Below, piece by piece: positions 33,815-41,600 of a stretch of DNA of 64,000 bases. How positions within the stretch are numbered: the stretch's first letter is position 1; each line of letters opens with the position of its first letter. A program made the translations under genes and the position numbers. The stretch covers positions 62,001 through 126,000 of the forward strand of contig JALHNB010000018.1 in assembly GCA_022843745.1 (NCBI GenBank), given 5' to 3'. This DNA comes from Anaerolineae bacterium. Lineage in GTDB: Bacteria; Chloroflexota; Anaerolineae; Aggregatilineales; Phototrophicaceae. Under the pieces are notes generated by a model, which did not search any database, was not told where the DNA came from, and worked only from the letters and a program-made list of their open reading frames with translations.

Positions 33815-34740
33815 TTATATGCGTCCAGAAGTGCTTTTGACAATTACTTCGTCACTCACATCATCAAATGGTCTGGTCGTTCCGTTTCGTTCTCGCTCAT
33901 GTGGACAGTAGCCATAAGACCCAAACGCCATATTACAATTGTGGCATAACACTCTCAAATCATCACGTCTAGGCATTGTGTATAATCCATACCAAAATGC
34001 CGATGTGCTTTGGGTTTTGCGTTCTCTACTGCCCCCGCCATTTATATGGTCAATAGCGAGAAATTCAATGGTAGATTCACCGCAGCAGGCACACTTTCCA
34101 CCATATTTTTCGATAACGGCCATTCGTATTTGCCGTCGCCTTTGGAGCGCACGAGGCCTTTTTTCATACTCTGCTTTGCACGTATTACATTGATAATGAC
34201 TTCTTTCTGCTGAGACTCGCACCCAATTCTCATCAACGATCAGTACAACGCCACATTTTCGACATTTACTCCCTTGTGGAATTGACTCCGATGCTCGTTC
34301 TTCATGCCACTGCTGTTTTTCTGCTGCGTTACATGCTTTGCAAATTAGATGCAACCTTTTCTGTTGTCCGCTATTCCAGTTTTCTGCTGTTAATGAAATT
34401 CCGCATTTCCGACACTGTTTCCCTTCTGGCATTGGTTTCGCCCCTCTTATCTCGCGCTTCTGTTGCCCAATTACTCCGCGACATGTCTTGCAAATTAGGC
34501 CTTGCTTGCTCTGAATTTTACGATTCGAGTTTTCTACGGTTAATATGATCCCACATTTTCTACACCGTTTGCCTTCTGCTATCGGTTTCGTTGCATGTAT
34601 TTCCTCTCGTTGTTTTGCAGCTTCTTCACGGCATGGATGCAAATCCGCTGTAACCTCCTTTGCCCTCGCGGATTCCAGTTTTCAGCAGTGAGCGCTTCTC
34701 CACATTTTCGACATATTCGCGGTTTTGGTTTGCGCGGCAT
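33815..34740 (-). pseudogene. Zinc-ribbon/HNH protein, frameshifted near its 5' end
   Basis: The intact downstream frame (from TTG 34642) encodes 275 residues with tandem zinc-ribbon units: RCRKCGIILTVEN, QCRKCGISLTAENWN and KCRKCGVVLIVDENW, each followed by a CxxC such as LICKTC. An HNH-like domain follows (GGKCACCGE, EFLAIDHINGGGSRERK, LRVLCHNCNMAFGSYG). Another unit is readable from ATG 34740 in a different frame: RICRKCGEALTAENWNPRGQ, then RICI. The frames join if one base is restored near 34634-34640. The original protein therefore had four ribbons. HNH proteins of this kind may cut or bind DNA. The shift is either a real mutation or an assembly error. Confidence 0.72.
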
Positions 34741-34806
34741 AATTTGCCTTTGTCTCAATCATAATTGTACTAATTGAGACATTTATGATTCGAGTATAGA
34801 GAGAAA

Positions 34807-34835
34807 TTTTAAGATGTCAAGTTATTGCGTATAAT
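34807..34835 (+). promoter_or_regulatory. Promoter candidate of the HTH gene
   Basis: TATAAT at 34830-34835 is a perfect -10 element. The -35 hexamer TTTTAA at 17-nt spacing is poor. A start of transcription near 34842 makes TTG 34861 the likely start codon. Confidence 0.45.
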
Positions 34836-34860
34836 CTCTTATGCAAGATGGAGATTTCAG

Positions 34861-35208
34861 TTGAAAAATGAAGGTTTCGCACTACGTGAATTTATTCTGG
34901 ATGAGATGAAACGGCGGAGTATGTCCAATCGTCAATTCGCTGTTGTGATTGGTGTCTCAAATGCGACGATTAACCGTGCTGTAGACGAAAATAATCCGGC
35001 AGAGCCAACATTGGATTTCTTGCTCAAGCTATCAAAAGCGACCAGTGTGAGTGTGATAGCCCTGGTTGAGATGGCTTATCCTGATCTTGTCGAGCTAAAT
35101 CAGCCCAGCCCTGCCGCGCTCATCATGGCGCAGAAGATCGAAAAATTGCCTGCACATTTACAGGAGGCGATTGCCGCGATTATTCGGGGGAGTCCAGAGG
35201 GATCGTAG
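34861..35208 (+). CDS. Small XRE-like helix-turn-helix regulator
   Basis: About 115 residues. The N-terminal half is a Cro/C1-type HTH domain: FILDEMKRRSMSNRQFAVVI, then GVSNATINRAVDENNPAEP and TLDFLLKLSKATSVSVIALV. A short helical tail follows (LPAHLQEAIAAIIRGS). The TTG at 34861 is chosen because GGAG lies 7-10 nt upstream and the earlier in-frame start would lie inside the promoter. It is divergent from the zinc-ribbon gene and may regulate it or act elsewhere. Its TAG stop is part of a 29-bp palindromic repeat. Confidence 0.78.
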   Translation: MKNEGFALREFILDEMKRRSMSNRQFAVVIGVSNATINRAVDENNPAEPTLDFLLKLSKATSVSVIALVEMAYPDLVELNQPSPAALIMAQKIEKLPAHLQEAIAAIIRGSPEGS

Positions 35209-35233
35209 GGGCGACTCGCCGAGTCGCCCCTAC
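35205..35233. repeat. Family A palindrome that supplies a stop codon
   Basis: 29 bp: GTAGGGGCGACTCG, central C, then the complement. Bases 35206-35208 (TAG) end the HTH gene. It could also serve as a terminator hairpin; a short A-rich tract follows. Confidence 0.85.
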
Positions 35234-35259
35234 AAAAATTTGCATTTTAGAAATTGCGC

Positions 35260-36237
35260 TTACCACGCATAGGCTTCGGGTGCTGTGCCGCCCGGCCCTG
35301 GGAAGATTTCGTCAAGCTGTTTCATCTGCTCGTCATTGAGCTTGATTTCCAACGCACGTAGGCTGCCTACCAATTGGTCGGTGGTGCGCGGCCCGATGAT
35401 CGGCGCGGTCACAACCGGATTTTTGAGCAACCACGCCAACGCGACATCCGCCGGGTTTTCGCCCAGGTCTTTGCAGAAGGCTTCCCACTTTTCAAGCTGT
35501 GGACGCTGCTTTTCAACTCTGTCGTCCATTGTTGAACGTCGGCCATCCTTCATTTTTTGTAGTACGCCGCCGAGCAAACCACCCGCCAGCGGACTCCAGG
35601 GGATCAGTCCGACACCGTAATCCTCGCAGGCCGGGATTACGTCCATCTCGACCATACGCGCGTTCAGGTTGTACAAGCTCTGTTCGGAAACAAGGCCGAG
35701 AAAATGGCGCTGTTTGGCGATCTCGTTGGCTTTGGTGATATGCCATCCGGCGAAATTGCTGCTGCCGACATACAGAATTTTGCCCTCGCGGACAAGCTGC
35801 TCCATCCCCTGCCAGATTTCCTCCCAGGGTGTGTCGCGGTCAACATGGTGCATCTGATACATATCAATATAGTCGGTTTGCAGGCGCTTAAGGCTGGCTT
35901 CGCAAGCACGGCGAATATTCAGCGCGGAAAGTTTGCCTTCGTTCGGCCAGTCGCCCATCGGCCCATAGAGCTTGGTGGCGATGACGGTTTTTTCGCGTCG
36001 TCCCCCACCTTGCGCCCACCAGTTCCCGATAATTTCTTCGGTATGACCGTTGTGGCTGCCAACGTTGCCCATTTTGCCGTAGCGGTTGGCGGTGTCGAAA
36101 AAGTTGATACCCAGATCGAGCGCTTTATCCATGATCGCATGGCTGTCTGGCTCGGTGGTTTGCGGGCCAAAGTTCATTGTCCCCAGGCACAGGCGGCTGA
36201 CTTTTAGCCCCGTGCGTCCCAGATAAGTGTATTCCAT
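35260..36237 (-). CDS. Aldo/keto reductase, copy 1 of 3
   Basis: A 325-residue NADP(H)-dependent oxidoreductase with the (alpha/beta)8-barrel of the AKR superfamily. The catalytic tetrad can be placed: Asp and Tyr in FFDTANRYG near 51-58, Lys in ATKLYG near 87, and His in YQMHHVDRD near 127. The cofactor phosphate loop is in APIIGPRTTDQLVGSLRALE near 275-295. It begins MEYTYLGRTGLKVSRLCLGT, typical of YajO/YdhF-type reductases. It is the last of three tandem paralogues on the minus strand. The intergenic gaps hold a family B and a family A repeat. Substrate unknown; probably sugar-derived carbonyls. Confidence 0.93.
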   Translation of the reverse strand: MEYTYLGRTGLKVSRLCLGTMNFGPQTTEPDSHAIMDKALDLGINFFDTANRYGKMGNVGSHNGHTEEIIGNWWAQGGGRREKTVIATKLYGPMGDWPNEGKLSALNIRRACEASLKRLQTDYIDMYQMHHVDRDTPWEEIWQGMEQLVREGKILYVGSSNFAGWHITKANEIAKQRHFLGLVSEQSLYNLNARMVEMDVIPACEDYGVGLIPWSPLAGGLLGGVLQKMKDGRRSTMDDRVEKQRPQLEKWEAFCKDLGENPADVALAWLLKNPVVTAPIIGPRTTDQLVGSLRALEIKLNDEQMKQLDEIFPGPGGTAPEAYAW

Positions 36238-36277
36238 CGTCGATTTGCCTTTCTCAAGAATGTTAATTCATTTGTAT

Positions 36278-36389
36278 CCCCCTCACCCCCGACCCCTCCG
36301 CTACGCGACAAGGGGCGAGGGGAGAAAAATTCCGTATCCAAGTGCCTGTCTCCATTGTGGGAGAGGGACGCTTCGCGAGGGTGAGGGGA
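36278..36389. repeat. Family B inverted repeat
   Basis: About 112 bp between reductase copies 1 and 2. The left arm is CCCCCTCACCCCCGACCCCT and the right arm is CGAGGGTGAGGGG. The inner part is diverged. Confidence 0.75.
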
Positions 36390-36400
36390 TTAACAGAAAC

Positions 36401-37372
36401 TTACCAGGCGTAGGCTTCCGGCGCAGTGCCACCGGGGCCGGGCCAGATCGTATCGAGCGTTTTCATCTGCTCGTCGCTCAGGTTGATTTCCAATGCGCGG
36501 AGGCTGCCCGTCAATTGGTCGATGGTGCGCGGCCCGATGATCGGCGCGGTCACGACTGGGTTTTTGAGCAGCCACGCCAGCGCGACATCGGCTGGTTGTT
36601 CGCCAATTTCTGCGCAAAATGCTTCCCATTTTTCCAACTGCGGGCGCAGCTTTTCGATCTCACGCTGCTGATTTTCCGAAGCGCGGCGACCTTTTTGGGC
36701 TTTTTCCAGCGCTCCGCCGAGCAACCCTCCTGCTAATGGCCCATAGGGAATCAGACCGAGGCCGTAATCTTCACAGGCCGGGATCACATCCATCTCGATC
36801 ATCCGTGCGCGGAGGTTGTATAAACTTTGCTCTGAGACGAGGCCGAGAAAATGGCGCGATTTGGCGAGTTCATTGGCTTTGGCGATATGCCATCCGGCGA
36901 AATTGCTGCTGCCGACATACAGAACTTTACCCTCCTGGACAAGCTGTTCCATCGCTTGCCAGATTTCTTCGAAGGGTGTGTTGCGGTCAATATGGTGCAT
37001 CTGATACAAATCAATGTAATCGGTTTGCAGACGTTTGAGGCTGGCTTCGCAGGCACGTCGAATATTCAACGCCGAGAGTTTGCTTTCGTTCGGCCATTTG
37101 CCCATATCACCATAAACTTTGGTAGCCATGACCACTTTTTCGCGCCGTCCGCCGCCCTGCGCCCACCAGCGCCCGATGATCTGCTCGGTATAGCCTTCAC
37201 CGAATTTCTCGCCATAGCCGTTGGCGCTGTCGAAAAAATTGATGCCCAGTTCGAGCGCTTTATCCATCATGGCGTAGCTATCCGGCTCGGATGCCTGTGG
37301 GCCGAAATTCATCGTACCCAGACAGAAGCGGCTCACTTTTAGACCGGTACGGCCCAGATAGGTGTATTGCAT
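36401..37372 (-). CDS. Aldo/keto reductase, copy 2 of 3
   Basis: 323 residues from ATG 37372, aligned with its neighbours; ATG 37381, three codons upstream and close to AAAAGG, is the alternative. The tetrad is in FFDSANGYG (Asp, Tyr), ATKVYG (Lys) and YQMHHIDRN (His). The insert AQKGRRASENQQREIEKLRP near 220-240 is the main variable loop compared with copy 1. The C-terminal third (LKNPVVTAPIIGPRTIDQLT onwards) is nearly identical to copy 3. This points to recent duplication or gene conversion. Confidence 0.93.
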   Translation of the reverse strand: MQYTYLGRTGLKVSRFCLGTMNFGPQASEPDSYAMMDKALELGINFFDSANGYGEKFGEGYTEQIIGRWWAQGGGRREKVVMATKVYGDMGKWPNESKLSALNIRRACEASLKRLQTDYIDLYQMHHIDRNTPFEEIWQAMEQLVQEGKVLYVGSSNFAGWHIAKANELAKSRHFLGLVSEQSLYNLRARMIEMDVIPACEDYGLGLIPYGPLAGGLLGGALEKAQKGRRASENQQREIEKLRPQLEKWEAFCAEIGEQPADVALAWLLKNPVVTAPIIGPRTIDQLTGSLRALEINLSDEQMKTLDTIWPGPGGTAPEAYAW

Positions 37373-37413
37373 GGATGACATTTGCCTTTTCAATAATGAT
37401 GTTTGTATTACAA

Positions 37414-37437
37414 GGGCGCACGGCTGTGCGCCCCTAC
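37414..37437. repeat. Family A palindromic repeat
   Basis: GGGCGCACGGCTGTGCGCCC followed by CTAC, identical to the copy at 16972. It lies between reductase copies 2 and 3. Confidence 0.75.
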
Positions 37438-37458
37438 AAGGCGTTGTTCGTTTTTACG

Positions 37459-38430
37459 CTACCAGGCGTAGGCTTCCGGCGCTGCTCCACCGGGGCCGGG
37501 CCAAATTGTATCGAGTGTTTTCATCTGCTCGTCGCTCAGGTTGATTTCCAGAGCGCGGAGGCTGCCCGTCAATTGGTCAATGGTGCGTGGCCCGATAATC
37601 GGCGCGGTCACGACTGGATTTTTGAGCAGCCACGCCAGCGCGACATCGGCTGGTTGTTCGCCAATTTCGGCGCAGAAGCCTTCCCATTTTTCCAACTGGG
37701 GACGCAGTTTTTCGATTTCTTTTTGGCGGCCTTCCTCGGCGCGGCGACCCTCTTTGGCTTTTTGCAGCACACCACCCAGCAACCCACCACCCAGCGGACT
37801 CCAGGGGATCAGGCCGAGGCCATAATCCGCGCAGACTGGGACGACTTCAAGTTCGACCATACGCGCGTTGAGGTTATATAAACTTTGCTCGGAAACCAAC
37901 CCCATATAATGACGCGCTTTGGCGATCTCGTTGGCTTTGGCGATATGCCATCCGGCAAAATTGCTGCTGCCTGCGTAGAGAATCTTGCCTTCGCGGACAA
38001 GCTGCTCCATTGCCTGCCAGATTTCTTCCCAGGGCGTGTCGCGCTGGACATGGTGAAACTGGTACAGGTCGATATAATCGGTTTGCAGGCGCTTCAGGCT
38101 GTCTTCGCAGGCCTTCTTGATGTGCAGCGCCGAAAGTCCGCTTTCGTTCGGCCAATCGCCCATGCGATTATAAACTTTGGTCGCGAGGACGACTTTTTCG
38201 CGTCGTCCGCCACCCTGCGCCCACCAGCGCCCGATAATCTGCTCGGTGATGCCTTCGCCCAATTTCCAGCCATAGACATTGGCGGTGTCATAAAAATTGA
38301 TGCCCAGCTCAAGGCCTTTATCCATAATCGCATAGCTGTCCGGCTCAGTCGTTTGCGGGCCAAAATTCATTGTTCCCAGACAGAGGCGGCTGACTTTCAA
38401 GCCTGTGCGACCCAAATAGGTATACTGCAT
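37459..38430 (-). CDS. Aldo/keto reductase, copy 3 of 3
   Basis: 323 residues from ATG 38430, which follows GGAGTTTTGACC. The tetrad is in FYDTANVYG (Asp, Tyr), ATKVYN (Lys) and YQFHHVQRD (His). The active-site loop differs from copies 1 and 2 at positions near the His (QFHH rather than QMHH) and in the region NVYGWKLGEG. The three copies may therefore accept different carbonyl substrates. It is the first gene of the tandem array, and the upstream gap holds repeats only. Confidence 0.93.
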   Translation of the reverse strand: MQYTYLGRTGLKVSRLCLGTMNFGPQTTEPDSYAIMDKGLELGINFYDTANVYGWKLGEGITEQIIGRWWAQGGGRREKVVLATKVYNRMGDWPNESGLSALHIKKACEDSLKRLQTDYIDLYQFHHVQRDTPWEEIWQAMEQLVREGKILYAGSSNFAGWHIAKANEIAKARHYMGLVSEQSLYNLNARMVELEVVPVCADYGLGLIPWSPLGGGLLGGVLQKAKEGRRAEEGRQKEIEKLRPQLEKWEGFCAEIGEQPADVALAWLLKNPVVTAPIIGPRTIDQLTGSLRALEINLSDEQMKTLDTIWPGPGGAAPEAYAW

Positions 38431-38574
38431 GGTCAAAACTCCTTATAAAAAAGATAAATCCGTTATGTGAGGATGTAAAAACTGGCGGGGTGTCCGGCGG
38501 AGCGATTCTCGCACCGGAATATAGATGATGGAAATAATACCCTGTTTTGCGGATTTGACCAACAAATTGTAATG

Positions 38575-38626
38575 CACCCTCACCGCTTCTCCAATGCGTT
38601 GAAGAGAGGATGGGGGTGAGGTTGGC
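38575..38626. repeat. Family B repeat, short copy
   Basis: CACCCTCACCGCTTCTCC on the left and GAGAGGATGGGGGTGAGG on the right, with a small loop around CAATGCGTTG. Confidence 0.7.
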
Positions 38627-38637
38627 TAAACTTTAGA

Positions 38638-38662
38638 GGGCGACCCGCCGGGTCGCCCCTAC
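38638..38662. repeat. Family A palindromic repeat
   Basis: GGGCGACCCGCCGGGTCGCC followed by CCTAC. It lies 10 nt after the stop of the giant beta-helix gene, where it may act as a terminator hairpin. Confidence 0.75.
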
Positions 38663-38672
38663 AGATGAATGT

Positions 38673-41600
38673 TTATTCGACTTCGAACGACCAGAAAATC
38701 CGATCCGTGACATCCCAACCGTTGCCGTCGGTGACGATGATTGTCCAGAAATACGTGCCGGGTGACAGTGCATCCGGATTCGGCAGGGTGTAGCTTGTCC
38801 CAGTCTGTGTCGTGGACTCATGGATGATCGTAAGTAGATCAGGCGTGTCGTTAATCACCACCGTATAGCCGGCGAGACTGCCGGGGGCGCGATTCCAGCG
38901 GAAAGTCGGTGTGGTATCGGTAGTTGTGGTGTTATTGAGTGGGATTCTCAATAACGTCAGTTCAAATCTCCGGCTAAGGCTCAATGGCCCCCAGTTTCCA
39001 GCCGCATCGTCGCCTCGCACACACCAGTAGTACACATCCTCACCCGGAAGCTGGGTAGTGTTGGGCAGCGTGAAGCTCGTGCTGGTAAGTGGTGAGGACT
39101 GGTAGAATGGATTTGGACAATTCGGATCAACGTCGATAACGAGTTGATAACGTTTCGCGCCCGTCATTGTGTTCCAGCGGAATGCCGGTGTCAGGTCGCT
39201 GGTGAAGCTGTTATCAGCAGGTGAAACCAGCACGGGTGATGTGGTCGGCGCAACGGTATCGACGGTGAACGAACGCGCCGCGCTGTAGGGGCCGGGTAAA
39301 TTTGCGCCATTCAACCCGCGTACTCGCCACCAGTGCTTCTGATCGCTCAGGGTGACGTTGGATTCAACCGCCCGCGCCGGGCCAGTCGCCGTAAAGACAA
39401 CCGTTGTAAAGGCTGCGTCTGTGGCAATGTCAACCTGATAGAAGGTGGCGTTCGGGACAGCGCCCCAGGAAAGTGTCGGCGTGGTGTCATTGACGAAGCC
39501 ATTGTTGGCGGGTGAAACCAGCATGGGCGCTTTTATCACCGCTGCCGTTGTCAGGAACAGGCATGGCGAAAATTCAGACGTGTTGCTGGTCAGGATATTC
39601 GTCGCCGTCGCCGTGATGATCGTGCTGGTGGTGAATGTCCCGCCGAAAGTGATCGGCGCGTCGCCATTGCTGTCCGTCGTCACTTCAACAAATCCGAGAT
39701 AGGTTCTCCCTTCGCCAAAGCCTGTTGGGTCGCAGGCCGGGCTGCTGAAAAATTCGATGCGGAAATCGAGATCGGGTGCGCTGGTCAGGCTGCCTGTCAC
39801 CTGTGTGGGCGTGATCGCGTTCAAAATCGGGAAATTCTGGTATTCGTCCAGTTCGCCAGCATCGTTCAGAGTCGGAGTCATGCCAGCGTAAACGAGCGAA
39901 ATGCCGAGCCTGCCGTTGGAATAGACCGAATTGCCGAGGATGAGATTGCCTATCGTGCCGGGTGAATAGACACCGATGCCGACCCAGGGATTGTAGGCGA
40001 CCACGTTGCCCTCTCCGGGATTCGTCCCGCCGATGAGGTTGTCATTGCCGCCATAACCCATCGCGATCCCATAATCTCCATTGGGTATACCTGCCGTTCC
40101 AGCCGCGTTGGTGCCGACAAAGTTGCCCTGCACCGTATTCTCTGTCGCGCCATACAGGTCGATGCCTGTCGCGCCATTGCCGGAGACGACATTGCCCGCG
40201 CCTGTTGTCGCACCGCCAATAAGGTTCAGCGTTGCCGGGCCTGTGATCAAAATTCCGGTAAAGTCGTTGCGCAGCCTTGCCGTACCCGCCGCATTGGTGC
40301 CGACATAATTGCCTTGCACGGTGTTGTTTTGACCGGATGCGATCAGGATACCCGCTTCGGTATTGCCAGAGATGACGTTCCGTGCGCCAGTGGTTGACCC
40401 GCCAATGAAATTACCGGATGCCTCGTCTGCAATGAGGACACCGTTGACCGAGTTGCCCAGGTCGCCTGTGCCAGCCGGGTTCGTGCCAATATAGTTGCCC
40501 AAAATGCTGTTGCCCTGGGTGTTTGTGCCGGAGAACGTGACACCGCTTTCCAGATTACCAGAGATGATGTTCCGTGCGCCGATGACCGTGCCGCCAATCG
40601 TATTGCCAGCCGCGCTATTGGTGATGACTACGCCACCGCTTTGATTGCTGATACGGGTATTGCCGGAGGGGTTTGTGCCGATGAAATTGCCCTGCACGAA
40701 GTTTCCGGTTGAGTCAATTCCCGAAATGATGAGGCCGAAACCAACGCCCCCGGAGATGACATTGCGTGTGCCGGGGATGATGCCGCCGATCAGGTTATCT
40801 GCCGCGTCGCTGATGAACAGCCCTGACCCTGTGTTCCCCAATGCTGCTGATCCAGCCGCATTCAGGCCAATATAGTTCCCTTGAATGGTGTTATCCGGGC
40901 CGTTTACCAGGATGCCAACCTCTTCATTGCCGGAAACGACATTGCGCCCGGTAGCAACCGTGCTGCCGACCAGGTTGTCGAAGGTTTGCTCACTCAGGCT
41001 GATGCCGTTTTGCCCGTTGCCCAGATCAGCAGTGCCAGCCGCGTTGAGGCCGATATAGTTGCCCTGGATAAAGTTCGTATTGGCGCGTGTCTCCGTTCCG
41101 GGATCATCCACATAGCCATCAATACGAATTCCATTATTGATGTTACCCGAAATGACATTGCGTGCGCCGGAGACTGTCCCGCCGATGGTGTTATTGGATG
41201 CCCCCGCCCAGATAAATACGCCATTGAGTCCGTTCCCAAGCGCACGAGTCCCGCCGGGGTTCGTGCCAATGTAATTCCCCTGAACGAGATTGTTGGACGT
41301 GCCTTCATCGGCGATGCTCACGCCTGCGTAAACGTTGCCAGAGAGGGTGTTACGAGCGCTGGCGGTTGTGCCACCAACAAAATTATTGGATGCGCCTTCG
41401 TTAATCAGAACGCCAACGCTGTTGGGCAGCGCGGCTGTGCCTGCGGCGTTCAGACCAATGGTATTAGCCTGTACACGATTATTGGTGGCAAGGGTGGCGA
41501 TCAAAACGCCTGGCCCATAAATCGAGTTTACTTCGTCGCCGTTGCCAGAGATGACATTGCGCGAGCCGGAAGCTGTGCCACCAACAAAATTATTGGATGC

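Noticed and set aside
34825-34860. Upstream start for the small HTH gene
   Set aside because: The extra codons overlap a perfect TATAAT element, and the TTG at 34861 has a suitable GGAG site.
35205-35233. Treating every family A palindrome as a rho-independent terminator
   Set aside because: Few copies are followed by a proper T-run on the transcribed strand, and several lie before genes. They are listed as repeats.
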